In this document: piece by piece, positions 22,260-33,145 of the stretch | Position numbering within the stretch: the first letter of the stretch is position 1 | Layout: each line of letters starts with the position of its first letter | Assembly (NCBI GenBank): GCA_033557685.1 | Contig: JAWQRN010000230.1 | Coordinates: 1-33,531, forward strand | Length of the DNA: 33,531 nt | From: Sperchopsis tessellata | Taxonomy: Eukaryota > Arthropoda > Insecta > Coleoptera > Hydrophilidae | Reading direction: 5' to 3' | Notes under the pieces: generated by a model | The model's input: the letters and a program-made list of their open reading frames with translations, nothing else | Database searches by the model: none | Told to the model about the DNA's origin: nothing | Translations under genes and position numbers: made by a program

Positions 22260-23135
22260 ATCTAAGGCCGGTATTGCAAATTGTTTTAACTATTATTTTG
22301 CTAATATAGCCGCTCAGTTGTGCTCAGATATCCCCACCCAAAATATGAATCCTGGTGCCTATGACATGCATCGAAACGGTGGTTCAATGTTTCTTGTTCC
22401 CACTGAACCTCGAGAAGTTTGTAGATGTATGGATGAATTAAAGAATGGCAACTCGGTTGGCCCTGACCTTGTCATTGTAAATATATTGAAAGTATTAAAA
22501 GAAAAGTTAGCTCTTTTTTTATCAAGGCTTTTTAATGCTTGCTATAGTCTGGATATGTGCCGGGGCTGTTCAAGACAGCTACTGATGTTACTATTTTTAA
22601 AACAGGTGGAACGCATGAGGTTTCAAAGTATCGCCCAATTTTGATAGATAGAATAGATTGCATTCATTTATCGACTCATGCGGGATTTTGTCTCGTAAAC
22701 AATTTGATCACATCTTACTTGTATAATTAATGCTTGTTTCGATAGGTCTCGCCTTGCTTGGCGGTATTTCTTGATTTGGCTAAAGCCTTTGACACTGTGA
22801 ATCATAGTTTTTTACTATGAAATTTGGTGTTGGAGGCACGCCTTGAAAACTTATTAGAAGTTATCTGGAAGATAGATGTCAGCTTGTGAAGTTTGGAGAA
22901 ACATTTAGCTCCAGGTTGCCCATGAGTTCTGGAGTTCCTCAGGGGACGGTGCTGGATCCTCTCCTTTTTTTTATACATAAATGATATGTTGTCTTTGCAT
23001 GTTAGTGGAGATATAGTTTCATATGCAGATGATATGGTACTATTTATCGATGAAATAAACTGGCAACAAATAGTGCAGAGAGCCACTGATGATCTGAGAA
23101 AAATTAAGAGCTGCGTGCTGCAATGCATACATCTA
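22260..23135 (+). mobile_element. Non-LTR retrotransposon (jockey/Rex-like LINE) RT remnant
   Basis: Plus-strand frames give an almost complete order of RT blocks. They are FNYYFANIAAQL (linker before RT), VGPDLVIVNILKVL (finger region, consensus SPG.D.I....LK), VFLDLAKAFDTVNHSFL (first catalytic Asp), SSGVPQGTVLDPLLFF, and SYADDMVLFIDE with the catalytic YADD near 23022-23033. Several frameshifts break the chain. It sits in intron 1, antisense to the host gene. Confidence 0.85.
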
Positions 23136-24005
23136 AGGTGTACAACAAACTAGACCAAGTTGTTCATTACATTCCACATATTTTATGGGCTTCTTATAAA
23201 AGATGGTTATATTTTGTGCTAAATATGATATCGCTTATAGCAATATACCACAAGTAGCACTGCTATGTAAAATGGACACATCATCGACTCTTTTCTAAAG
23301 ATGTGATCTTTTAGCCATTTTCAAAACATGACTGAACCAACTAAACTTCACAGATGCATCTTTCTCTATTACCCACAGCAAAGATCAGAGTTTAAGCTTT
23401 GGCTTGTTTTTGTAGATCCAATTTTCTGCTGTTTGCACATTATTTGTCCTTATTATTATTCCGCATTCTGCATAGTATTATCTGCCTCAAATGAGGCACA
23501 ACACATAATCTACTTTCTTCCTGACCGGTATGACTCTATAAATTGCTTCGGTATACTTCCAAAGACTTCATGGTGTCATACACTGTTACGTACAACAAAC
23601 AATTACAGCAACCAAGGTGGAGGAAGGAGGAAGTAGCAGGAGTGCACAAGAGTATACACAATAACAAAAAAATAAATTAACGCAAATGAATAGAAAGCAA
23701 AATGAGGAAAAAACATATTCAAATAATGCAAACAAAAATTTGTCGTAATCGTTGGTTTACAAATAGTTTACAAAAAAAAGCATTAAAATAGTTGATAAAA
23801 GAAATGAGTATAAAACAATAACAATAATATAAAAGACATATCGGTATAAATATAAGAAAATGCAGTAAGTGAAGAAGTGAAGAAAAGCAAATGTTAAAAT
23901 ATATATATAAGATAAAAAAATTATATAGGTATAATGGTAGAGTACTAAAACAGATACAAAATAGAAACAGTATGTGATAATGGAAATGTATCGACAGAGA
24001 TTTAA
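23136..24005. other. Intron sequence with no recognised feature
   Basis: A plus-strand frame of 102 codons at 23328-23636 has no recognisable domain. The purine/A-rich 23650-24005 gives only low-complexity Tyr/Phe/Ile frames on the minus strand. Confidence 0.45.
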
Positions 24006-24740
24006 AGAGAATAAATGTGCTTTATGGAGACTGGCCAAAAAAAGCACCAGGTTTTGATTGAATCAAGGGAAATATTCTACAAGAGCTGCCTACCAAAGCA
24101 ATTAAAGCCATCACCCAAATCTTCAATGCCGTTATTAGAACTGGCTACTTCCCAAACAAATGGAAAAGTGCACAAATTATAATGTTGCCAAAACCGGGAA
24201 AATCACTAGACAAGTCACTTTCCTACAGACCAATAAGTCTACTGCCAACCCTGTCGAAGGGGTTTGAGAAGGTACTTCTCAAGAGAATCAAACTGATCCT
24301 AGATAAGGAAAAAATAATCCCAGATCATCAGTATAGATTCAGAAATCGGCACGGAATAATCGAACAAATCTACAGGATCATCAATAAATCCACAATAACT
24401 TAGAAGAGAAAAGGTATTGCTCAACCGCTTTTTTGGATATAGCTCAGGCCTTCGACAGGGTGTGACATACAGGAATATGCTACAAATTGAAGAAACTACT
24501 ACCTTACCTCATTTATGAAATAATGAAATCCTATCTAACAAACAGGTACTTTCTGGTGAACCATGGAAATGAATACTCTGATTTGCAACCAATACTAGCA
24601 GGTGTACCACAGGGAAGCGTACTGGGGTCCATATTATACCTGCTGTATACAGCTGATTTACCAACAACAACCGTAAAATTCGCAGATGATAGAGCAATCC
24701 TTGCATCGCACACCAACCCCATCAATGGTGGATGTCAAAA
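24006..24740 (+). mobile_element. Jockey-type LINE RT remnant
   Basis: Frames read KKAPGFD, NILQELPTKAIKAITQIFNA, QIIMLPKPGKSLDKS, YRPISLLPTLSKGFEKVLLK, then after a stop GVPQGSVLGSILYLLYTADL and FADDRAIL with the catalytic FADD at 24679-24690. The wording is close to jockey-clade elements of insects. The segment between about 24400 and 24560 is frameshifted and carries stops, so the element is dead. It lies antisense to the GTPase gene. Confidence 0.88.
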
Positions 24741-25758
24741 TTCAAATTGTCCTCTTGCTTTGACCTATTGGCTTTTAAAAGCATCGCATAATACCATAAT
24801 TTTCGACGAGGTGCATATTAACCCTAAGTGAGCACGTGTTTTATTGAGTGATTTTATTTGGTTAAATAGCTTCATAAGCAAACTAAAAGTGGTTCCAGTG
24901 CACGAGGAACGAAATACATGATTAATTAACAAAATGAATGATGAGGGTAACAATTTATTGGATATTCTAAAGCTATGTTATTTTTTGCTTAAGATTTCAT
25001 ACTTTTCTAAAAGTCTGCTTTTTATAATCATCTTGAAAAACCGGCAGGCTGGAAGTTCATTTATAGTTATGGCACTGGTATCTTTCTTGCTTTTTATAGG
25101 TAGGGGCACTTTCTCCTCCTTTCAAATACACCTGCTGATCACCACACCACACCACATTTTACCTTTAAGTTCCCTGACCTTTTAATATTTTTTAATAGTG
25201 GTCGACATTATCTTCTCACGTATTTAGTAGATAAAGAAATAATAAGTTGTTCGTTTTTGTTGTCTAGCATGACTGTTAGTTTTGGAAATTCTCCTCATCA
25301 ATAGCAGTGAAATTGGAACAGGATCCTCCCAGGTTCAAATTACTGCCACAGACTTCAGTTAAGATTTACTCATGCAGAGTGCTTGCTGTTTATTGGTGGC
25401 GATTTACAAAATTGTAGTATTTATTTGTTTTTTAACTAATCAAATAGGAAATTCTATAAATATTGCAAGCCATCTTAGACATCTCATCTCTTCGAACTTT
25501 AGATGCTCATTTAGAGTCAACTTAAACTGTAACTCTTCACTGAAGCATTTTCAAATACATGTTTATAGGATATTTTCATCTTATTATTTAATGTATAATA
25601 TGGTCCTTTTCTGAATTTCCGAACACTATATAAACACTGTGTTTCTAAATTTCTGTGCAGTTGATGCTACAAATTATGTATACCATTGGTGACAGGTTAT
25701 CAGATAAATGCATGTTCATAGTTCTTTTCAAGATTCTTCTTCAAATCTAAAAGTCTAA
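24741..25758. other. Intron sequence with no recognised feature
   Basis: Only short open stretches with no family pattern, for example plus-strand frames at 24934-25185 and 25372-25614. Confidence 0.45.
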
Positions 25759-26143
25759 GGATTTGGATTTAAAGTGTCTTATACAAAGCAGCTTATTGTT
25801 TCCTCCAAGATATTTATATACAAGCCACCCACCAGGACGACCTCCCTACACTTCATCAACCATTTACAGGAAAATAAATTCAAGCCCTTTCAACCAAGGG
25901 GGTAGTTGAAATTTGTCTTATTTTAGATATACATATCCCCGAAGGGAATATTTTAAGGCATATTTTAGTACACCATCAACATGTTTAGCTGTAATATAAG
26001 CAAATATTACATTTTCTTTACATGAAAACCTTTTTTGCTACTCCTGTGGTGAGTGATTTGACTGACATGCACAGACATAGTTTCTGGATTTATTTTGATG
26101 GGATTCAGAATTGAGTGTCGTGAAAAATAAGTCTAAACGTTTA
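25759..26143. repeat. Dispersed repeat, copy A
   Basis: Matches 29490-29907 in the same orientation over most of its length. It starts ggatttggattt and ends gaaaaataagtctaaacgttta (the other copy has gaaaaataagcctaaaagttta). Copies differ by many substitutions and small indels. No coding capacity is seen, and it ends directly where LINE sequence begins. Confidence 0.8.
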
Positions 26144-27340
26144 AGTTGGCAAGTGAATCAGGTTGGAGTGCCACAAGGTTCAGTGCTTGGCCCAATAATA
26201 TATTTATTGTACATACACAGCTTGGTGTGCTCGGGAATAAATTGAACATACATAACATTTGCTGATAATACTGTGCTGCTGTTTAAAGCGAAAGATCTAT
26301 CAATTATAGAGAACGATGTTAATGATGAGCTAGTGAGATATCACGAGTATCTACTAAACAATAACTTACAAATAAATGTAAAAAAAACTGTGTACATGAT
26401 TTTCGCAACAAAAAAGTATATGATTTAAATATAAAAATAAACATTAATAACATGAAAAGGGTAAATGATTATAAATATCTCGGCCTCATTATAGATCATA
26501 AATTAAATCAGAAAATATAAAATTCGATGTTTTGTGGATAATCATGATTTAGAAGTCGTTCCACAAAGTTTTAACATATATATAATATTGCGACCGGTTT
26601 CGACCACACTAGGTTAGCTTTTGAGTTAATGAAGGCAACAACACAACTAACCGGTGTCACCAGACCTAGCAGCAGTTGGTAGGTCTGGTGATAGTTGTGT
26701 TGTTGCCTTCAATGACTCAAAAGGTTAAGAATGACCTAGTGTGGTCGAAACCGGTCGCAATATTATATATATATTAAAACTTTGTGGAACGACAATATTT
26801 TTTTTATTTTCCAAATCATAAATTAAATTTTGATGTACACATCAATAACTTACAAAACAGGTTGGCCAGGTGCCCTAAAAAGATGTGTTGACAAACTTCC
26901 ACAAATGACAAAAAAATGTATATATCATGCACTAATTGAATCTCACTTGAGATACATCAATGTTGTGTGATCTGGGTCATCAGTAACCCTTATTAATGGC
27001 TTGCAGAGAAAACCGAGTAATAAAATTACTGTTTAACTTGCCTTGGAGGTTTCCTTCGAACCAGCTCTACACAAGTCTGAGACTTATGAAGGTTGAAGAC
27101 TTAACGAAAGTAGAAGAAGCAAAGCTTATTTAAGCAATCAAAAACCTTAAGATAAAAAGCAATATCCGTCTGACTGAGAACAGTAAATTCCATCTCTGCT
27201 CAACAAGAGCAAGTAGCAAAATCCACATTGAATACAAAAGGACCAAAATTGGTAGAAACACATTTTTCAAAGAAGTATGAGGACATTCAATGATCTTCCA
27301 AAAGTTATATATCACCTAAAAGAAATCATCACGTGTTTTC
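26144..27340 (+). mobile_element. Jockey-type LINE remnant, RT core and C-terminal part
   Basis: Reads QVGVPQGSVLGPIIYLLYIH, then YITFADNTVLLFKAKDLSII with FADN at 26258-26269, so the second catalytic Asp of FADD is changed to Asn. Next come HEYLLNNNLQINVKKT, VNDYKYLGLIIDHKLN, interrupted by a hairpin element at 26509-26814, then FDVHINNLQNRLAR. A C-terminal region follows with LFNLPWRFPSNQLY and RLMKVEDL. Frameshifts and stops show it is dead. Confidence 0.85.
26509..26814. mobile_element. Hairpin element with a 14-bp target-site duplication, inserted in a LINE
   Basis: Arms of about 125 bases are inverted repeats, for example gcgaccggtttcgaccacac near 26589-26608 and its complement near 26736-26760. 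A short loop lies near 26668-26680, so nearly the whole element folds on itself. Perfect 14-base repeats atcataaattaaat flank it at 26495-26508 and 26815-26828. Removing the element and one repeat restores the LINE reading frame (DHKLN joined to FDVHI), which proves the boundaries and orders the two insertions in time. Confidence 0.92.
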
Positions 27341-28080
27341 TAAAATACTAAAAAGGAAAATACTGGGGGAGTCAAATTAGTATTATTGTGTTCGGTTTGT
27401 GTATTGAATTGTGATGTTTTGGTGACTCTATAGTTTAATAAACAAAGTGAGATGTTGGAATGGGTTGAATGATAAAAGTTTTGTGCTTGAATTAATACGT
27501 AGAACCAGATACCAGCACCATGTATTGTTTTTGGTTTGTAAATAAATGGATTAAAAAAAATCTACTCTTAATCTAGAATTTCCACATTTTGTAGCCATCT
27601 TTACGTATTGACCACACCCAGACCCAGAAATTATCGAAAGCTGTATTGTTTCATATTTTACATTTGCAAAAGACAGAAGGATTGTATTAGAAGTTGAGAA
27701 ATATATGAATACAGAGAATACTGATGACCTAATATAAAAGGTTTTGAGCAGTTTCAAAGACTTATATCTAGTGTTTGGAGAAATTTACATTTTTTCAAAA
27801 TTTGATATAAACATCATATACACTGGATGGCCAAAACAATGGCTACTTAATTATAAAATCATTTTTATAACGTGGTAAAAGGTACAAGTTTCAGATGATG
27901 TTTGAAATTGACTGCACTTTGAAATGTTTGTGAAATAGCGATATACTATATTTATAGTATGAAATGACAGAACAGAAAATAGCATGCTCTACATGTTGTT
28001 ACAGCACATTTGAAAAGTTCTAATAACCTATTATTTAAAAAAGTAAAGCATTCATATTATACATTTACTTAAACTATAAA
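27341..28080. other. Intron sequence next to exon 1, includes a segment duplicated at 29908
   Basis: 27561-27722 matches 29908-30025 in the same orientation, with about 50-60 bases absent from the second copy. A minus-strand open frame at 27551-27757 lies here but looks non-coding. The rest shows nothing recognisable. Confidence 0.6.
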
Positions 28081-28106
28081 GATTATAATATATTTTTTGA
28101 CCTTAC

Positions 28107-28935
28107 CTCTCAATACAAAATTTTCCAAGGACATTTTTCGTTCAAATAATATGGGAATGGTATTTAAACGACCAGGCCTATCAGGTTGTCTAAATAATCT
28201 CACTTTTGTGTATTCTCCGTTTATTTTAGTTGAGAATATATCAAGCAATTGTATACCATTTTGCAATACACCTTTTTGTTCTTCTGAAGTTTGCCGATTT
28301 CCAATTTTATGTTCAAAAAAGAGTCTCACTTCTGTATTGATAAACCGAACTATATTTGTTTTGATAATCTTATCAGAAATAAGGTTACCAGCAACCATGT
28401 TATTTCTTACTTTAGTAACAACTAAAGCGATTCCGTCTCTATATTTATCAACATTTCTTATCAACTTTGCAACATGGCATACCAAAGTAGAAAATTCTCA
28501 GCTATTCCCACCCTTTCTAGCAGATTGATGGTCTACTACTATGATAAATTTAACTGCACCTGCATGCTCAATAATTTTCTTTACAAAAAATGCTGATGGT
28601 ATATCATAATTCGGACCTCTAGTGTCATCAAATCCAGGGCAATCATACAAATGATAATTTTCTATACTTGAGTGGCGTACAGGAAAAAATGTATGGGAAA
28701 ATAATGTTCTGTCTCCTATATAATGACCATCTGAAATTATGAATTCTCCTGAACCTTCTTCTTCTTCTTTTGATATTAGATTATGATTATCACCAGTAAT
28801 ATATAGAGAAAGAGAACTTTTCCCACAACCAGTAGTACCTAGGACCAAAGCAATATTTTCTTGATCATCCAAAATTATATTTTCTTCTCCTTGACTTAGG
28901 TTATGAAGTGTATCTTCAATTTCATTTTGAGCCAT
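28107..28935 (-). CDS. GTPase/Gly-rich giant protein, exon 1: P-loop GTPase-like domain with an in-frame TGA
   Basis: Start ATG at 28935 in good context (GGAACATGG); an acceptor-like tattttcag ends at 28951, so a non-coding first exon probably lies upstream. Residues 33-40 form a Walker A/G1 motif, GTTGCGKS. DCPG at residues 98-101 is G3. After VVDHQSARKGGNS (residues 133-145) a TGA at 28498-28500 interrupts the frame, which otherwise continues EFSTLVCHVAKLIRNVDKY and IALVVTKV; the TK of this last block is a partial G4 lacking the usual Asp. The exon ends with the phase-1 donor gag|gtaagg at 28107/28106. The fold resembles GIMAP/AIG1 or other TRAFAC GTPases, but the family is not identified. 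Hydrolysis of GTP and any role are inferred only. Confidence 0.75.
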
Positions 28936-29489
28936 GTTCCATTCAAAGAACTGAAAATATGAATATGAATACTTTATTAAATCAACAGACTTAAGTCCAA
29001 TACATGTTTCTTGATTTAACTACGAGCTAAATGCAGACCATGAAAAAAGTTCCACACCTTAAAAATTTTGCATCTAGGTAATGTAATTAATTTATTATTA
29101 GGAAGGACATCCACCTACATGGTTATGTACCTGGAAGTGTGGGAGCAACTACCACCACCCAGTTAAACGTTGATAAGTTAGTATATCAGAGGTTGTGTAA
29201 GGTAGGTTAGATTGTATGTAAAAGTTACCTTGTCACAATTATGTGAATATCATTATTTTGGGAATAGACAATGTGAATTTTGTTTTAATATTTGGAATAA
29301 AATAGTTCCCAGAACATAAGTAAGTAATTTTCTTCATTCATTAAACATTAAAAAAAATTGATTATAAATGTTTAAATCTGCCACAAAACCATCATTAAAG
29401 TGTAAGTAGGGTAAAAAAAAGTATCATCAATTGCATTCACTAATCATATAGGGCTCTAAACTGCATAATAATTTTTTTATAATGAATGA
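28936..29489. other. Upstream flank of the GTPase gene
   Basis: The first 15 bases upstream of the ATG look like 5' UTR, then an acceptor-like site at 28951. Any first exon and promoter were not recognised; no clear TATA or initiator stands out in the AT-rich background. Confidence 0.4.
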
Positions 29490-29907
29490 GGATTTGGATT
29501 TGGAAGTATATTCTACAAAGCAGGACAACCTCCCTATACTCGATCATATATATAGCGTTATCAATAATTTATGCAAAAAGGTCGACATAGGTCTTTGAAG
29601 GATGCTTAAAGTAGTAAAATCTTTTATAGAAAATAAAATTCAAGCCATCTCACCCCCCCCCCTTTCACTGGCTGACTTATTTTTGATATACATATCTATG
29701 AAGAGAATATTTTTAAGGCATCTTTCAGTACACCAACAAAATTTTTAGCAGTAAATTGAGCAAATATTACAATTTCTCACTGTAAAAACTCCTTTGCTAT
29801 TCATGTGGTGAGCGACTTGACTAACAAGTAGAGGTGGATTTATTTTGATAGGCATAGGAATTGGTTGTTATGGAGGCCCCCTTCTGAAAAATAAGCCTAA
29901 AAGTTTA
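29490..29907. repeat. Dispersed repeat, copy B
   Basis: Partner of 25759-26143 in the same orientation. It includes a run of about twelve C near 29649-29660, which is rare in this AT-rich window. It abuts the duplicated gene segment that starts at 29908. Confidence 0.8.
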
Positions 29908-30256
29908 TCTACTCTTAATCTAGAATTTGCAGGCTGTATTGTTTAAAATTTTCCAAGGTCATCTGCAGTTACATTTGCAAAAGACAGAAGGACTGTATTA
30001 GAAGTTAAGAAATGTATGAATATAGTGATCCTACTTCTTACCTCAAAAATTTCCAAAGACACTTTTCCTTCAAATAATATGTGATTGTACTTAAACGACC
30101 AGGTTTATCAGGTCGTCTAAAAAATCCCACTCTTAAATATTACCCGTTTATTTTAGATTAAAATATATCAAGAAATTGTGTGGCACTTTGCAAAACAACT
30201 TTTTTTTCTTCTGAAGTTTTCTGATTTGGTAAAATAATCTTATCAGAGATAAGGTT
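29908..30256 (-). pseudogene. Truncated duplicate of GTPase exon 1 (3' half) and adjoining intron
   Basis: 30042-30255 matches 28107 to about 28390 on the minus strand, including the donor (ttacctc at 30038-30044) and blocks such as NLISDKII, QTSEE, GRL and the end of the exon. It has an internal deletion after NLISDKII and substitutions that create stops. 29908-30025 matches intron 1 sequence 27561-27722. The part encoding the Walker A half is missing; the copy is cut at 30256, where a DNA transposon begins. It is a non-coding segmental duplication rather than a retrocopy, because the intron-side sequence was carried along. Confidence 0.85.
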
Positions 30257-31505
30257 CAAGATATTTACAATTTTATGAAAAAAAGGACATACGTGGGAAT
30301 AAGTTGGAGCATCAATTTATTTTTTATTTTATTAGATTAAGAAATAATTTTCAGAACTGGTTTAGTTAAGATATGTCTCCTCTTTATAGCATAACTCAAT
30401 TTTCTTAAATAGAACACCCTATATTTCTTAGATTTATTACTTTCTACTTTTAAAACTCTTTAACTTTTGTTAATAACACCCTACACCGTCTCTTGTTGTG
30501 TGTTGAAATATTCAACATTTTGTATTTTTTTACTTTGTAATGCAGACCAAATAGTGAAGTTTGCCAACAATGAAAACAATAACAGATAAGTTAGAATCAA
30601 GATTATGTTAGTTATTCTCTAAATAGCATGCATTTTTTTATTTAACTGTTTATATGAAACAAACAAATACATAATAATCAAATACACCACAAAAACAAAC
30701 AAGTATTAGAAATAAAATTATAACCCGTTCTCTCTGTAACCAGCATTTTCTCTTAAACAAGATTACAGTTGCCTAAGAAAGGAACTAATAACATTAGCTA
30801 ACATTTCCTCATTCACACTGTGAAATGAATTTATAATGCTCTTCTTCATGCCTTCCTTAGTTGTTGGCGGGATTTAGTAAACAATTTCTTTAAGAAACCC
30901 CCACAAAAAGAAATCTAACTTTATTGGAATGCACATCTATTGGGATATTGATTGTTTAACTATTCTCTTACAGCATGGCTATAGTGAACCGGAGCTTCAT
31001 TTTACTGTAACCATAAGCTGCGCAATATTGCCAAAGGCAAGTTTTCAAAAATTCATGTAAATTATGGTGCAAAAAAACTGAAATAGTCATAAAATACGTT
31101 TTCCAATGATAGTGCCCCAAGTAATAAGAGACAACCTATGTTGATAACAATGAAAATTATGTATGAATACATGTGTATGTATACAGCACTCACTGGCAAA
31201 ATCTTAATCTTCTCCTCTTGATCCAGAGAAAGAAGTTGTAAATGGTAAGGATGGAACTATTTAAAGTTTGCCAAATGGACTTTTTATTATTCCCCATAAT
31301 TATTTTAATCGTTCTCATTGATACATTTTATTCATTGGTCACGGTTCTTAGCCTGTAGGGTGTTCATTTTAAGAACAATATTGCCATCTCTAAAATGAAT
31401 ACCTGTGTTCTGAAAATTATTTGTTAATCTAATAAAATACAAAACAAACAGCCGCTCAAACTTATTCCCACAAGTCATTTTTTATGTAAAATTTTAAATA
31501 ACTTG
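30257..31505 (-). mobile_element. mariner/Tc1-like DNA transposon with long inverted ends
   Basis: The left end, caagatatttacaattttat and onward from 30257, is the approximate inverse of the right end around 31505. Matching inner blocks are gtgggaataagt (30295-30306) with acttattcccac (31466-31477), tattttattagatta with its complement near 31428, and ttcttaaatagaacacccta with tagggtgttcattttaagaa near 31357-31376. Inverted ends are about 190-210 bases each. A transposase C-terminal remnant lies between. No clear TA target duplication was found. Confidence 0.7.
30722..30995 (-). pseudogene. DDE transposase C-terminal remnant
   Basis: Minus-strand frame reads APVHYSHAVRE, LNNQYPNR, then LDFFLWGFLKEIVY, IPPTTKEGMKKSIINSF and NEEMLANVISSFLRQL, with stops between. 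The block LDFFLWG.LK..VY and PTT.E is diagnostic of a widespread group of insect mariner/Tc1-type transposases (consensus SPDLTPLDFFLWG). The upstream part with the first catalytic residues is missing or destroyed. Confidence 0.85.
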
Positions 31506-33117
31506 AAATCGGTTTAGTTTAAGTATAGGGACTGCTCTATGAATTCGATGTATAATTTTATCAAAATTTCACATGAGAAAAAATACACAGGGTAATTAAT
31601 TTTAAGAAATAAAGTTTAAGTGTTTATTGCGTTTTCAGAACATCCTGTACAGTTCGAAATATTTTTAGGTAATGCATTTCTAAATAATATAATATATTCC
31701 GCACTGATCAGTTGCTTTTTTAAAAACAATGTTTTGTCCATATAAACTAGCTATGTAATAATTAAATTTTTACCAACTTTTCACGTCTTTGTTGTGATCA
31801 CTTTCTTATGTAACTTCCATAGTGGACATTCTGGCATGATATTAAAAAATAATAAGCAGTAGTAGATAGCTATTTCGCACCACCAGTGCTCTTCAGTACA
31901 GCTAGGTAATTGAAACCTACCAAAACAAAGCTGACCACTATATATGTAAGCAACTTACTATGAATTTAATCATATAGCAAGCGCCATCTGAATGTGGCAT
32001 GGAGAAATCTTTCGACAGTGATATCTGTCACAACAAGAAAACTTCTCCTGGAGATGGCGTTGTAAAACAAAATTTAAAGTAAACGTATTACTTCAGCCCA
32101 TACGGTATAAATGATAGTGCCCCAAGTAATAAGAGACAACCTATGTTGATAACAATGAAAATTATGTATGAATACATGTGTATGTATACAGCACTCACTG
32201 GCAAAATCTTAATCTTCTCCTCTTGATCCAGAGAAAGAAGTTGTAAATGGTAAGGATGGAACTATTTAAAGTTTGCCAAATGGACTTTTTATTATTCCCC
32301 ATAATTATTTTAATCGTTCTCATTGATACATTTTATTCATTGGTCACGGTTCTTAGCCTGTAGGGTGTTCATTTTAAGAACAATATTGCCATCTCTAAAA
32401 TGAATACCTGTGTTCTGAAAATTATTTGTTAATCTAATAAAATACAAAACAAACAGCCGCTCAAACTTATTCCCACAAGTCATTTTTTATGTAAAATTTT
32501 AAATAACTTGAAATCGGTTTAGTTTAAGTATAGGGACTGCTCTATGAATTCGATGTATAATTTTATCAAAATTTCACATGAGAAAAAATACACAGGGTAA
32601 TTAATTTTAAGAAATAAAGTTTAAGTGTTTATTGCGTTTTCAGAACATCCTGTACAGTTCGAAATATTTTTAGGTAATGCATTTCTAAATAATATAATAT
32701 ATTCCGCACTGATCAGTTGCTTTTTTAAAAACAATGTTTTGTCCATATAAACTAGCTATGTAATAATTAAATTTTTACCAACTTTTCACGTCTTTGTTGT
32801 GATCACTTTCTTATGTAACTTCCATAGTGGACATTCTGGCATGATATTAAAAAATAATAAGCAGTAGTAGATAGCTATTTCGCACCACCAGTGCTCTTCA
32901 GTACAGCTAGGTAATTGAAACCTACCAAAACAAAGCTGACCACTATATATGTAAGCAACTTACTATGAATTTAATCATATAGCAAGCGCCATCTGAATGT
33001 GGCATGGAGAAATCTTTCGACAGTGATATCTGTCACAACAAGAAAACTTCTCCTGGAGATGGCGTTGTAAAACAAAATTTAAAGTAAACGTATTACTTCA
33101 GCCCATACGGTATAAAT
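31105..33117. repeat. Tandem duplication with a 1,005-bp unit, two copies
   Basis: 31105-32109 and 32110-33114 (extending to 33117) look identical by eye, with a period of exactly 1,005. The unit starts inside the DNA transposon, includes its right inverted end, and continues about 600 bases beyond it. Identity this high means a very recent duplication or an assembly duplication. Confidence 0.9.
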
Positions 33118-33145
33118 ACTAAAAAGATTCTTACCAATAAAATAG

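Larger units (their letters stand above)
20348..28106 (-). other. Intron 1 of the GTPase/Gly-rich gene (about 7.8 kb)
   Basis: Bounded by donor gag|gtaagg at 28107/28106 and acceptor tttttttacag ending at 20348; both are phase 1. It holds three LINE remnants, all on the plus strand and so antisense to the gene, plus two hairpin elements and a dispersed repeat. 20350-21250 contains nothing I recognise. Confidence 0.75.

Noticed and set aside
23757..24047. A membrane protein on the minus strand
   Set aside because: Its Tyr/Phe/Ile-rich composition comes from A-rich low-complexity DNA, with no family pattern.
27551..27757. An extra exon of the GTPase gene (SGSGCGQ frame)
   Set aside because: Exon 1 and exon 2 already join in phase without it, and in the duplicated copy at 29908 most of the putative exon is deleted.
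28498..28500. Selenocysteine codon
   Set aside because: The position is in a GTPase loop with no redox context, and no SECIS-like element was recognised; a mutation or base error is simpler.
28097..28528. A 143-codon plus-strand gene
   Set aside because: It is the antisense shadow of the GTPase exon.
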